Notes: generated by a model not told the origin, from the letters alone. DNA of 64,000 nucleotides from Treponema pectinovorum (GCF_900497595.1 NZ_UFQO01000002.1:248001-312000); one strand, 5' to 3'; positions 43,333-52,835 are shown, numbered from the stretch's first letter. Translations and numbers: made by a program.

Positions 43333-44142
43333 TTAATTTCTGTTTACCTCTGCAATTCCATCGCCCATCAAATTTAGAGAAAAAACCAAAATTGCCAAAA
43401 ACAATAGCGGAATTAAAACTCCCAGCGGATTTGTGAATATGTAATGCTGTGCATCGTTTAACATTCTTCCAAAACTCGGATACGGAGGTTTAACGCCAAG
43501 TCCAAGATAACTCAATCCTGACTCGCTCAATATTGCCATTGAAAAAGAAAATGTTGCAGTTACTAAAAGTTCACTCAAAATATTTGGCAAAATATGAATG
43601 TACATTATGCGAAAATTTCCTGCTCCACGAACGATTGCCGCTTGAACAAAAATTGAATTTTTTAGTTTTATATATCCAGCTCGCGTAATCCTTGTAAATC
43701 GTGGAACGCTCATTATGCACAAAGCTAAAATTGTTATTTTTATGCTCGGCTCAAATACCGCGGCAAGCATCAACGCAAGAAGAATTCCAGGAAAAGCCAT
43801 TTGAACGCTTATCAGTTTCATTATAAAAGCGTCTATAAAACCGCCAAACCAGCCTGCAATAGAACCAAGAATTAGCCCTGTTACAAGCCCAAAAATCATA
43901 ACGATAAAACCGATTAGAACAGAAATTCTTATTCCAACTAAAATTCTGCTTAAAACGTCTCTGCCTAAATTGTCTGTTCCAAAAAGATGAACAATGCTTA
44001 ATCCCTTTAATTTTAACGAAGAATCTGTTGCCTCATAATCGTATGGAAGATGTATGAGTCCTAAAACCATAATCAAAATGATAAAAGAGAACATACAAAA
44101 TCCAACAAAAAAAGTTTTATTCTCCCAAATTTTTTTTATCAT
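43333..44142 (-). CDS. oppC: ABC transporter permease, OppC/DppC type
   Basis: A 269-residue inner-membrane protein with about six hydrophobic helices. The N-terminal extracytoplasmic segment HLFGTDNLGRDVLSRILVG is the OppC hallmark. The EAA-like loop is AAIVRGAGNFRIMYIHILPN. It is separated from its partner oppB by the opposite-strand coaC gene. Confidence 0.92.
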   Translation of the reverse strand: MIKKIWENKTFFVGFCMFSFIILIMVLGLIHLPYDYEATDSSLKLKGLSIVHLFGTDNLGRDVLSRILVGIRISVLIGFIVMIFGLVTGLILGSIAGWFGGFIDAFIMKLISVQMAFPGILLALMLAAVFEPSIKITILALCIMSVPRFTRITRAGYIKLKNSIFVQAAIVRGAGNFRIMYIHILPNILSELLVTATFSFSMAILSESGLSYLGLGVKPPYPSFGRMLNDAQHYIFTNPLGVLIPLLFLAILVFSLNLMGDGIAEVNRN

Positions 44143-44170
44143 CTTATTTCCTCGTTTGTTTTACTGCGTC

Positions 44171-44206
44171 TTGACCGCAAATGAATTTTAAAATAACTTT
44201 TTCCGT
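44171..44206 (+). promoter_or_regulatory. coaC promoter, apparently leaderless
   Basis: TTGACC at 44171-44176, 17-base spacer, TAACTT at 44194-44199, then 7 bases to ATG 44207. Confidence 0.5.
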
Positions 44207-44770
44207 ATGTTAAAAGGAAAAACTGTAATTTTAGGCGTTACCGGAAGTATCGCCTGTTATAAAAGTGCAAGCCTTGTAAGCTTGCTTGTAAAAGCTCATG
44301 CACAAGTTCATGTGATAATGACGAAAAATGCACTCAATTTTATTACGCCAATAACTTTTGAAACTTTGTCCTGCAACAAATGCCTTACAGATACTTTTGA
44401 TCGCAATTTTGACTTTGATGTAAAACACGTTTCTCTTGCAAAAAAAGCCGATATTTTTGTGATTGCTCCAGCTACTGCAAATACAATAGCAAAAATTGCT
44501 CATGGCATTGCAGATGATATGCTAACAACAACCTTTCTTGCTTCTTCTTGCAAAAAAATCATAAGCCCTGCAATGAACACTGCTATGTACGAAAATCCAG
44601 TAACGCAGAACAATTTTGATATTTGCAGAAAATTCGGCATTCAAATTTTGGACGCTGCAAAAGGTCGGCTTGCTTGTGGCGACGATGGCGTTGGTAAAAT
44701 GCCAGAACCAGACGAACTTTTTAGAGTTATCTGTAAATCGTTTGGCGTTACAGATTCTTTTGTCTGCTAG
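44207..44770 (+). CDS. coaC: Phosphopantothenoylcysteine decarboxylase, stand-alone
   Basis: A 187-residue HFCD flavoprotein that decarboxylates phosphopantothenoylcysteine during CoA synthesis. Features are LGVTGSIACYKS at the start, the catalytic His in VKHVSLAKKAD, PAMNTAMYENP and the substrate-clamp Cys in RLACGDDGVGKMPE. The CoaB half of the usual bifunctional CoaBC is missing. It lies on the strand opposite to, and between, oppB and oppC, which must be transcribed through it. The CoA gene coaX is 2.5 kb away. Confidence 0.92.
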   Translation: MLKGKTVILGVTGSIACYKSASLVSLLVKAHAQVHVIMTKNALNFITPITFETLSCNKCLTDTFDRNFDFDVKHVSLAKKADIFVIAPATANTIAKIAHGIADDMLTTTFLASSCKKIISPAMNTAMYENPVTQNNFDICRKFGIQILDAAKGRLACGDDGVGKMPEPDELFRVICKSFGVTDSFVC

Positions 44771-44773
44771 GTT

Positions 44774-45697
44774 TTATTTTTTCCCTCCTCTAATTCGTGG
44801 ATCGATTATTGAATATAAAATATCAACTGCAAAATTGCAGATGAGCGTTATCGCTGCAAGATACAAGGTTAATCCCTGCAAAAGTGGAAAATCACGCGAA
44901 GAAATAGAATTGATAATCAATTTTCCAACTCCAGAAAGCGAAAATACATTTTCTATTATTATGCTACCTCCAAAAATATCTGCACATATAAGTCCGAGCG
45001 TTGTAATTGAAGGTATCAATGCGTTTTTTAACACGTGCCTTATTATGATTTGATTTTCTGTTAATCCTTTGCTGCGCGCTGTCCTTACATAATCCTGCTT
45101 TAATTCATTTTCTATGCTAACTTTTATGTAACGGCAGAATATTGAAGAAGAACCGAGCGAGATTGCAAGCGACGGAAGCAAAAAACTTAAAATGCTCGAT
45201 GAACCGACAGACGGTAAAAGTTTTAAGCCGACAGAAAAAATTAAAATCAAAATCAGTGCCGTACAAAATGATGGAATCGAAACCCAGATTTGACTCAAGG
45301 TTGAGAGACTTTTCCATAAAAGTATTTTTCTAAACCGAGCGAATAAAATCCCAAAAAAAACTCCCAGCGCTATAGTAAAAATCAAAGAGATAAGGGCTAA
45401 AAAGGCAGTAGTTTTTATTGCATCGTAAATCAGCAGACTGACTTTTTGATTATACTTGTACGAAATTCCTAAATCGCCACGCAAAGCATTTTTTATCCAG
45501 TTTGAATATCGTACGATTAAGGGTTTATCAAGCCCTAATTGAACTTCCATATTTTGTATCTGCGCTTCTTGTGCGTCTGGACCTAAAATTGCGAGTGCTG
45601 GATTTCCAGGCAACACATTAAAAGTTACAAAAGTTACTACAGTTACAAGAAGAAGAGTTGTTAAAAAATCGAATAATTTTTTTATATAGAACTTCAA
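44774..45697 (-). CDS. oppB: ABC transporter permease, OppB/DppB type
   Basis: A 307-residue permease with the N-terminal FLTTLLLVTVVTF helix, LPGNPA motif and several more helices. The EAA-like loop is YVRTARSKGLTENQIIIRHVLKNALIP (quoted as the family pattern RTARSKGL with HVLKNAL). It is 15 bases downstream of the binding protein gene. Its stop is 3 bases from the coaC stop on the other strand. Confidence 0.92.
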   Translation of the reverse strand: MKFYIKKLFDFLTTLLLVTVVTFVTFNVLPGNPALAILGPDAQEAQIQNMEVQLGLDKPLIVRYSNWIKNALRGDLGISYKYNQKVSLLIYDAIKTTAFLALISLIFTIALGVFFGILFARFRKILLWKSLSTLSQIWVSIPSFCTALILILIFSVGLKLLPSVGSSSILSFLLPSLAISLGSSSIFCRYIKVSIENELKQDYVRTARSKGLTENQIIIRHVLKNALIPSITTLGLICADIFGGSIIIENVFSLSGVGKLIINSISSRDFPLLQGLTLYLAAITLICNFAVDILYSIIDPRIRGGKK

Positions 45698-45712
45698 TTT
45701 TTATCGCTCATT

Positions 45713-47218
45713 TTATTTTACAAAATAGATTTTTGAAAAATCATACATAGAAACCGGGTAAGGCGTATAACCTGCAATATTTTTTGTTGTAACGATATTT
45801 CGTCCTGGGTCGCAGATAAATACTGCTGCACATTCTTTTGTTAAGATTTCTTGGCAATCTTTAAAATATTGTGCACGTTTTTTTAGCTCGATTTCGTTTT
45901 CGGCCTTATTAAAAATTTCATCATATTCGGCATTTTTAAAGTTTGTAAAATTTCTTTTATAGTTTGAACAATACCTTCGTAACACTTCTGCTGGATCAAT
46001 TTTTCCTGCAAACCCGATTACAGTCGATTGATAGTCAAATTTTGTATATACCTTTTCGAGCCAAGTTGTCCATTCAACAGGAACTATCGTGCAATTTATT
46101 CCCAAAGGCTTTAACTGATTTGCAATAAGTTGTGCGGTGTCTACATGAGGTTGGTAATTTGCAGGTACTGTTATTGCAAGGTCAAATCCATTTTTGTAAT
46201 TTGAGCGAGCCATATAATCCTTTGCCTTTTGAATATCGTGCACAAAAAGTTTTGAAAGCTTATCGTTATAAAATTCAGCAAGAATTGGACTAAAATTTGA
46301 GTAGAGAGGTGTTGCAAAACCGTCAAAAACTCCGTTGATAATTTCCTGCTTGTCTATAGCACAAGTTATCGCTTTTCGAACGTTTATATCAGAAAGTGGC
46401 GGATAAAAATTATTTAGTCCTAAAATTTGAACCATATTTTGTGGATGACTTATTACATTGTATCTTCCTTCCAGTGCTTTTGCATTTATGCCGGTAACCA
46501 TCTGCACAATGTCGAGCTGCCCGGATTGCAGTGCAGAAATAGAAGCGTTTTCGTCTGTCATTATGTAGATTTCGATATTTTTTATTTTTCCTGAGCGCTG
46601 TTTGTCGTAATATTCATCATTTTTTTGCAAGGTGATTTTTTCATGCAACGAATAAGAAACGAATTTGTATGGACCTGTTCCGATTGGGAATTTTTCATTT
46701 TCGGAATAGTCTTTTAAAAGGATTGGGCTGTCGCTTGCAAGCATCAAAAATGCAGAATACGGACTTTTTAATTCTACGATAAAAGTGTATTTGTCTGGAG
46801 CGGAAACACTTTTTACAATCAGCATTTTGTCGGATTGCGGAGAAAGCCCATCCAAACCTGCAAGATTTTTATATGTGTAAAGGCAGTCTTCCGAAGTGAA
46901 TTCTGCGCCATTATGAAATTTTACGCCTTTTCTTAAATTAAAAGTGTAGGTCAAAAAATCTTCAGAAATGGACCAGTTTTCTGCAAGGGCTGGATATAGG
47001 CTTCCTTTTTCGTCGAATTTTAAAAGACCTTCAAAAATATTGTCTGTTACGGCAGCGGTTTCTGCAGCGGCAGACTTCCAAGGGAAAAAACTGTCTGGTT
47101 CAGAAACCATATTCATTCTAAGAGTATCTGCATTTTTTTCAGTTGAGCACGAAAACAGCACAAATGAGAATGCAAATGCTATCGCTGTTGCAAAAATTGT
47201 TTTTATTGGTTTTTTCAT
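45713..47218 (-). CDS. oppA: Extracellular solute-binding lipoprotein, family 5 (OppA type)
   Basis: A 501-residue binding protein. The signal ends in VLFSC, a lipobox, so it is membrane anchored. It carries SBP family 5 features: FDEKGSLYPALAENWSIS, TYTFNLRKGVKFHNG and VRKAITCAIDKQEI. It delivers substrate to the OppB/OppC pore. AAGGAA precedes the start. It is the first gene of the oppABCDF-like set. Confidence 0.93.
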   Translation of the reverse strand: MKKPIKTIFATAIAFAFSFVLFSCSTEKNADTLRMNMVSEPDSFFPWKSAAAETAAVTDNIFEGLLKFDEKGSLYPALAENWSISEDFLTYTFNLRKGVKFHNGAEFTSEDCLYTYKNLAGLDGLSPQSDKMLIVKSVSAPDKYTFIVELKSPYSAFLMLASDSPILLKDYSENEKFPIGTGPYKFVSYSLHEKITLQKNDEYYDKQRSGKIKNIEIYIMTDENASISALQSGQLDIVQMVTGINAKALEGRYNVISHPQNMVQILGLNNFYPPLSDINVRKAITCAIDKQEIINGVFDGFATPLYSNFSPILAEFYNDKLSKLFVHDIQKAKDYMARSNYKNGFDLAITVPANYQPHVDTAQLIANQLKPLGINCTIVPVEWTTWLEKVYTKFDYQSTVIGFAGKIDPAEVLRRYCSNYKRNFTNFKNAEYDEIFNKAENEIELKKRAQYFKDCQEILTKECAAVFICDPGRNIVTTKNIAGYTPYPVSMYDFSKIYFVK

Positions 47219-47269
47219 TTGTAATTCCTTAAAAATATTTCGATTGAATTGATTAAAATTGTTTAAAAC

Positions 47270-48043
47270 TTACTGGCGATTTAATTCCAACGCTTTTTTT
47301 ACGCCAAGCAGAGTTAATTCTGGAATCGTTTTGTCAAAAATTCCGTATGAGTCAAAAATCTTCGAAAAGCCGCCAGTGCCGATTATCTTTGCGTTTGAGT
47401 TTTTAAAAACTTCTGCATTTATCGTTTTGCAAATTTCTTTAATTGCACCAGCAGTTCCAAAGTATATTCCAGATTGAATCGCTTCGATTGTGCAGGTGGC
47501 GCAGGCTTTATCTGCTTTTTTTATGTCTACGTGTGGAAGTTTTGAAGTTGCTTGTGCCAATGCTTGAACGCCTATTTTTAGACCCGTTAAGATTGAGCCT
47601 CCAAGATATTCGCGCTCTTTTGTTACTGCGTGAATCGTGGTTGCTGTCCCCAAATCTACGATTATCAAATCTGTGTTTGGGCAAGCGGCGATTGCACCGA
47701 TTGAATCTGCAATCAAGTCTGCCCCAATCTCTTTTGGATTTGGAGTTTTCAATTTTAGGCCAGTTTTAATTCCTGCTTGAATGAATAAAGGTTCAATTCC
47801 AAAATATTTTAGAATTCCATTTGAAAGTGAATAATTGATTGGAGGAACTACAGAGCAGATTCCAATTTCTGTGATTTGAGTCGGGTCAATTTGATTTTCC
47901 CGAAATAGCGAGCGAAAGAAAATTCCAATTTCATCTGAAGATGAATTTTGATTTGTGGTCTGCCTAAACTGAAATATCAGTTTATCGTCCTTGAACACAC
48001 CACCAGTCGTATTGGAATTTCCAACATCGAGCGTTAGTATCAT
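47270..48043 (-). CDS. coaX: Type III pantothenate kinase
   Basis: A 257-residue CoaX, phosphorylating pantothenate in the first CoA step. The phosphate motif is LTLDVGNSNTTGG; IGADLIADSIGA and VDLGTATTIHAV (second nucleotide motif) and GGSILTGLKIG follow. The length is typical. It has an ordinary leader with AGGACAGG before the ATG. It lies 51 bases upstream of the oppA start, on the same strand, and could be read together with it. Confidence 0.94.
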   Translation of the reverse strand: MILTLDVGNSNTTGGVFKDDKLIFQFRQTTNQNSSSDEIGIFFRSLFRENQIDPTQITEIGICSVVPPINYSLSNGILKYFGIEPLFIQAGIKTGLKLKTPNPKEIGADLIADSIGAIAACPNTDLIIVDLGTATTIHAVTKEREYLGGSILTGLKIGVQALAQATSKLPHVDIKKADKACATCTIEAIQSGIYFGTAGAIKEICKTINAEVFKNSNAKIIGTGGFSKIFDSYGIFDKTIPELTLLGVKKALELNRQ

Positions 48044-48258
48044 AGTACCTGTCCTTTAGATCAAGTCTACTTAGGCAAAAGCCATTTGATGTGGATTTTT
48101 AAGCGTCACTGCCGTCAACGACGGTCAATGCGACAGGTAAAACATATAACTTTTGCAAAAAAATGAAAAGACTTTATATTGCGTGGAATCGTCTAGTTTT
48201 AGATTGCATGCTTTAACATTGCGATAAAAATCAATTTTGTGAGCGATTTTTAATCGTG

Positions 48259-48294
48259 ATGACAGCAAGGAACAAAAAAAGGTATAATCGGAAT
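48259..48294 (+). promoter_or_regulatory. trkA promoter, apparently leaderless
   Basis: ATGACA at 48259-48264, 18-base spacer, perfect TATAAT at 48283-48288, then 6 bases to ATG 48295. Confidence 0.6.
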
Positions 48295-49710
48295 ATGAAA
48301 ATCGTAATAGTAGGTGCTGGATTTACAGGAATTCAACTTGCAAAGCGTCTTGTAAACGGAAAAAACGATGTAGTTTTAATCGATAATGATGAAGAAACTG
48401 TTCGCCATGCCTCCAACAGTTTGGACTGCGATGTTATTCAGGCAGAGGGAAACAATCTTCAAACTTTAGAAAATGCAGGCATAAAAGAAGCCGATGCTTT
48501 GGTATGTGTAACATCAAACGACGAAGTCAATATGATAACTTGCTCATTGGTTGACGCTGTTTATCCAAATGTCGTAAAAATCGCGAGAGTCAGAAATTAT
48601 GCCTATTATGTTGACACTGCTTCCGTAGAAAAAAACGAAAGAGTACGTCCACTTTACGGCATAGATTATATGGTTCATCCAGATGTAGAAGCGGCGGAAG
48701 CGATTGCAAATGCAGCAAAGCATGGAACAATAACAGATGTTATGCCTTTGGGTGATGAATATGAACTTATAAGGGTTTGTGTCGAAAAGGGGAGCAAACT
48801 CGAAAATCAACAGCTTGTAAATGTTAGAAAGATAACAGATATTCCTGTTCTAATTGCGTATGTAGAAACAGATGGTGAAACTAGACTTCCAAGTGGCGAG
48901 ACAATAATTCACGCGGAAGATTGTTTGGGTGCGCTCATTTTAAAAGATGATATTCCTGAATTTTTAAAACTTTGCGGTGCAAAGGTAAAAAAGATAAAGA
49001 AAGTTGCAATAGTCGGTGCAGGGCGAGTAGGAACAATCGTTTTAGAAAAATTGATTCAGCGAAAATCAAATCTTGTTACTTGGCTTTTTAAAAAGGAAGG
49101 CTCTCCTACACAAGAATTTTGCATAATAGATAGCGATGAAGAGCGGGCAAAAGCTGCCGAAGAAAAATTTAACGGTGTAAAGGTATTTTGTGCAGATGCT
49201 ACAGAAGAAGGTTTTATAGAAGAAGAAGGAATTGATAAATACGATTTGGCTATCTGCGCAACGCATAATCATGAGTTAAATATAGTAATGTCCGCTTATT
49301 TTGAGTCTATAGGAATCCCAAACAGTATTGCGCTGGTCGGAAACAATGCTTTTGGAGAAATCGCTCGAAAAATCGGAATAGAGGTAGCAGTTCCCATACG
49401 CGACACTGTTGTAGACAGCATTATGAGCCATTTAAAAGGGCGTTCGGTTACAGGTGTCCATACTGTAAACGAAGGTTCTCTTGAAATTGTAGAAATAACT
49501 GTTGGCAAAGATTGTTCTGTAAAAGGTTGCTCGTTAAGGGACATAGCAGAGAATGGTAAATTTTTAATTTTGATGATGCAAAAATCGGGAAAGAACGAGC
49601 AATTTATTCCTATCGGAAATACAACAATCGAAGAAAAAGACCAAATCGTGTTGATTACAACAAATGAAGAAAATCAGCATGTTTTGGAAAAATTTGGAGC
49701 CGAAATTTAA
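48295..49710 (+). CDS. trkA: Trk potassium uptake regulatory subunit TrkA
   Basis: A 471-residue cytoplasmic gating protein with two RCK halves. Nucleotide-binding motifs are VGAGFTGIQLAKRL at the N-terminus and VGAGRVGTIVLEKL at about residue 240; each is followed by a TrkA-C domain (ELIRVCVEKGSKLENQQL; SLEIVEITVGKDCSV). It binds NAD(H) and the membrane subunit TrkH, whose gene starts 2 bases later. A start further upstream is possible but would lie across the promoter. Confidence 0.93.
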   Translation: MKIVIVGAGFTGIQLAKRLVNGKNDVVLIDNDEETVRHASNSLDCDVIQAEGNNLQTLENAGIKEADALVCVTSNDEVNMITCSLVDAVYPNVVKIARVRNYAYYVDTASVEKNERVRPLYGIDYMVHPDVEAAEAIANAAKHGTITDVMPLGDEYELIRVCVEKGSKLENQQLVNVRKITDIPVLIAYVETDGETRLPSGETIIHAEDCLGALILKDDIPEFLKLCGAKVKKIKKVAIVGAGRVGTIVLEKLIQRKSNLVTWLFKKEGSPTQEFCIIDSDEERAKAAEEKFNGVKVFCADATEEGFIEEEGIDKYDLAICATHNHELNIVMSAYFESIGIPNSIALVGNNAFGEIARKIGIEVAVPIRDTVVDSIMSHLKGRSVTGVHTVNEGSLEIVEITVGKDCSVKGCSLRDIAENGKFLILMMQKSGKNEQFIPIGNTTIEEKDQIVLITTNEENQHVLEKFGAEI

Positions 49711-49712
49711 CG

Positions 49713-51152
49713 ATGAATCTCATTTTTGTTTTTATACGGCTTTTTTCAATAGTGCTTGCAATCATTGGAACTTCTTTTTTATTGCCGATTGGAACAGCCT
49801 TATTTTATGGTGAAACTAAAGTTGTCATGCAATTTGTAATACCTATGCTTATTGCATGGATTGTTGGAATTATCTTTTATTTTGCTGGAAAAAAGACTCC
49901 TATAAAACTCGGTACTAGAGCAGTTTTTGCTTTTGTAAGCATTGCTTGGATAGCAATAAGTTTTTATGGTGCAATTCCTCTATATTCAGGTGGGTATTTG
50001 CAAAGCCTTGCAGATGCTGTTTTTGAAGCAGTAAGTGGTTTTAGTACAACTGGTGCAACAATCTTTAAAGATGTGGAAAGTCTTCCTCGCAGTATAAATC
50101 TTTGGCGGATGGAGATGCATTGGCTTGGCGGAATGGGAATAATTGCTTTGACAACTGCAATTTTACCACTTTTAGGTGTAGGTGGATTTCAACTTGTAAA
50201 AGCAGAATCCACTGGTCCTGAAAAAGGAAAGATTACACCAAAGATGGCAAACACAGCAAAGGCTTTATGGCTCATATATATTTCGTTTACGCTTTTGCAA
50301 ACTTTTATTTTGATGGTGGTAGGAATGGATTTTATAGATGCACTTGGTCATGCCTTTTCTACTTTGGGAACTGGAGGTTTTAGTTCCAAAAATTCAAGTA
50401 TAAGCGGATTTAATAGCCTCGCAATCGAAGTAGTTTGCACAATATTTATGTTTTTGGCAGGTGTGAATTTTAGCCTTTACTTTTATATACTTACGAAAAA
50501 AATTAACGAAGTAAAAAAGAACAGCGAATTTAAAGCGTACACGGCAATTTTTACACTAACGATTCTTTGTCTTTCGCTTTGCCTTGTAAAATTTTATGGT
50601 AGTTTTTCTGTAGCGCTTAGGTATGCTAGTTTTCAAGTTGCTTCTGTAATGAGTACAACAGGTTTTGCAACCGCAGATTTTATGACTTGGCCGCCAGCAG
50701 CACAATTTTTTATTTTTATTTTGTTTTTTATAGGTGGCTCTTCCGGTTCAACTGCTGGAGGTTTTAAGGTTATAAGGTGGGTAATCTTAGCAAAAAAATC
50801 AGGAACGCATATTCAGGGAATGCTTCATCCTCACGGAGTTTTTACAGTCCGCATAAATGGAGCTGCAGGAAGAGAAGATTTGGTATTAAACATTGCCGCC
50901 TTTGTTTTTATTTACATTGTTTTAACGTTTTTATCAACTTTTGTTGGAACTTTGACAGGATTGGATCTTTTTCAATCTTTTACTGCAACTTTAAGCATGA
51001 TAGGAAACATTGGTCCTGCTTTTGGCCCTTTTGCAGAATACTCTTGGATTCCTACGCCATTAAAATGGTGGTATTGCTTTGTTATGATAGCTGGACGTCT
51101 TGAACTTTATAACTTGATAATCTTCTTTGTCCGCGATTTTTGGAAGCGATAG
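49713..51152 (+). CDS. trkH: Trk/Ktr potassium transporter membrane subunit
   Basis: A 479-residue membrane protein with about ten hydrophobic segments. Selectivity-filter-like repeats are seen: FSTTGATIF, LGTGGFSSKN, MSTTGFATADF and a C-terminal MIGNIGPAFGP. The arrangement fits TrkH/TrkG. It forms the potassium pore and works with TrkA from the same operon. Confidence 0.94.
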   Translation: MNLIFVFIRLFSIVLAIIGTSFLLPIGTALFYGETKVVMQFVIPMLIAWIVGIIFYFAGKKTPIKLGTRAVFAFVSIAWIAISFYGAIPLYSGGYLQSLADAVFEAVSGFSTTGATIFKDVESLPRSINLWRMEMHWLGGMGIIALTTAILPLLGVGGFQLVKAESTGPEKGKITPKMANTAKALWLIYISFTLLQTFILMVVGMDFIDALGHAFSTLGTGGFSSKNSSISGFNSLAIEVVCTIFMFLAGVNFSLYFYILTKKINEVKKNSEFKAYTAIFTLTILCLSLCLVKFYGSFSVALRYASFQVASVMSTTGFATADFMTWPPAAQFFIFILFFIGGSSGSTAGGFKVIRWVILAKKSGTHIQGMLHPHGVFTVRINGAAGREDLVLNIAAFVFIYIVLTFLSTFVGTLTGLDLFQSFTATLSMIGNIGPAFGPFAEYSWIPTPLKWWYCFVMIAGRLELYNLIIFFVRDFWKR

Positions 51153-51162
51153 AAAATCAAAC

Positions 51163-51285
51163 TTTTTGCAAAACTGTCGATATTTTTTTTGTAGGTTGCA
51201 CCCCCTTGTGCGACGATTGTAGCCCCGCTCCCCGCCTGCGAGCCCGCAGTGGCAGGGATTGGAGGGGTGAGCGTAGCGAAAACAA
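51163..51285 (-). repeat. Left inverted repeat beside the DUF1848 gene
   Basis: Reverse complement: CTCCAATCCCT, GCTCGCAGGCGGG, AGCGGGGCTACAA, TCGTCGCACA, then GACAGTTTTGCAAAAA at the outer end. The same ordered blocks lie at 52562-52690 in the opposite orientation. The outer 16 bases match perfectly as terminal inverted repeats. Confidence 0.78.
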
Positions 51286-51473
51286 ACGCCAATAAAGATA
51301 TTCGTACAAACCGTCGCTTGCATTTTTGCCTAAAATATATACTTTTTGTTAGCAAATGTCGTGCAAAAATGGCGTTTGGTCGAAGGCAAAAGCCGTAGCC
51401 CCGAAAAGCCCGATTTTTGCGAAACAAAGTTGAGCAAAAAGCCACCCTTAATAAAATTCAAAATTGGTCGGAA

Positions 51474-52400
51474 TTAAAAAAGAAGTTGCTGAAAATCTCT
51501 GAATGATTTTTGTTCTGCAAGGTGAATTATGTCGCCAGACTGTGCCTCGCCAATCAAAAAGGAAGAAGCAGGATTATGTTTGGAATAATTTTTTTTGACA
51601 GAATTCTCATCATAGTTTGCATAGCAATATTTACAAAGGTGCGGACAGCAGTTGTAACTTGCAATATCGCGCATTGGAATACAAGAGCAGTGTTTGCGTA
51701 AGCGTTGCGTGCCAGTTTGAGCAAGCCGCAATCCAGTCGCCGCTTCGATAATATTTTTAGAAACGCAGGCACCAGCTTTTACGCCAAATGCAGAAAGGTC
51801 ATTTGCCTCTGCACAGGTTTCAATCGACATATAAAATTTGCTTGCAATCGAACTAAACGCTCCAGCCAAAAATTTTTGGTCAGCCAGCGAAACTTCTTTT
51901 AATTCAGGAAAATTTTTTGTAGTTTTAGCATACAAATCTATAAAACTGATAATCACTCTGTTCGTATAGCCTGCAAGTTTTTCGCACATATTTTTAAATT
52001 CTCGAATATGAGTCGCAACTGAATAAGTTGAATCGACAAAAATCGGGTCATATCGCCAGCAGACTTTTTCAGCCCCTACAAATTTTGAAAGTTCAATAAA
52101 GGATTTTATAACTTCGTCTTTTTCTGGAACACTTGGTTCAATTTCTTTGCCGTATGGAGTGATTGTAACAAAAAAATACTTGCCAAAATCTTCAAATTCG
52201 CCTAAGTGTGCAAGAATCGGTTTAGGATTTTTAGTGCAAAAAACGAGGCAGTCAACAACACACGGGTCAAGTGAATATCTAGTAACCTGTCCTTTATGGT
52301 ACGGATTTCTAACATCCAAAAATCCTGCTCGAATGCGGTTTACAAACCATTCAGAATAAAAAGCGGGAATATCCGTGCGTCCTGAGGCAAAAAGAATCAT
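51474..52400 (-). CDS. DUF1848 protein with C-terminal cysteine cluster
   Basis: A 308-residue protein of the DUF1848 family, function unknown. Family features are SGRTDIPAFYSEWFVNR and DCLVFCTKNPKP at the N-terminus and a Cys cluster near the C-terminus (CSCIPMRDIASYNCCPHLCKYCYANY in the family; here C-C-CC-C-C spacing), likely to bind an iron-sulfur cluster. A minus-strand TATATT at 52407-52412 is 6 bases from the ATG (leaderless). The gene is framed by inverted repeats of about 120 bases, so it may have been moved as a unit. Confidence 0.8.
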   Translation of the reverse strand: MILFASGRTDIPAFYSEWFVNRIRAGFLDVRNPYHKGQVTRYSLDPCVVDCLVFCTKNPKPILAHLGEFEDFGKYFFVTITPYGKEIEPSVPEKDEVIKSFIELSKFVGAEKVCWRYDPIFVDSTYSVATHIREFKNMCEKLAGYTNRVIISFIDLYAKTTKNFPELKEVSLADQKFLAGAFSSIASKFYMSIETCAEANDLSAFGVKAGACVSKNIIEAATGLRLAQTGTQRLRKHCSCIPMRDIASYNCCPHLCKYCYANYDENSVKKNYSKHNPASSFLIGEAQSGDIIHLAEQKSFRDFQQLLF

Positions 52401-52544
52401 AAAAAGAATATATCGAAAAAATAGGCGTTGTAAAATGTGCTGTTAAAGATGTTTCGGTTATATGGATTTTATTTGGGCGGGTCCCACTGCTCTCTCGCAG
52501 GCTCGGTCGCAGTGGGTCGGGCTTTGCGTGGTTCCGCTAACGCT

Positions 52545-52690
52545 ACATTGGCTTACGCCAACGCTGCGCGCCACTCCAATCCCTACCGCTGTAAGCTCGC
52601 AGGCGGGCAGCGGGGCTACAAGTAGACCCTACCGCATCGTCGCACACGGAGGTGCGACCTGCAAGCAATGTTGACAGTTTTGCAAAAACT
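52545..52690 (+). repeat. Right inverted repeat beside the DUF1848 gene
   Basis: It holds CACTCCAATCCCTACCGC, GCTCGCAGGCGGGCAGC, GGGGCTACAA, an extra 17 bases, TCGTCGCACACGGAGGTGC and TTGACAGTTTTGCAAAAA. It mirrors 51163-51285 across the gene. Confidence 0.78.
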
Positions 52691-52724
52691 GTCCGTTAAA
52701 GAAAAACAAGGAAGTTTTTCTTTA

Positions 52725-52782
52725 ACAGCACACGGAGGTGCGACCTATAAAGCAATGCTGACAGTTTTACAAAATATACTTG
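52725..52782 (+). repeat. Partial direct copy of the repeat end
   Basis: GCACACGGAGGTGCGACCT, then AAAGCAATGCTGACAGTTTT repeats the block at 52641-52683 with a few changes. The two copies are about 85 bases apart, separated by a TTTCTTTAAC hairpin region. Confidence 0.7.
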
Positions 52783-52791
52783 TTAAATAAA

Positions 52792-52835
52792 AAAACTTCC
52801 GTCCGATTGAAAATCTTCAAAAGAACGGAAGTTTT
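52792..52835 (-). terminator. Terminator of uxaB
   Basis: AAAACTTCCGT (52792-52802) and ACGGAAGTTTT (52825-52835) form an 11-bp stem; an A run on the left gives the T tail in the minus direction. Confidence 0.75.
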
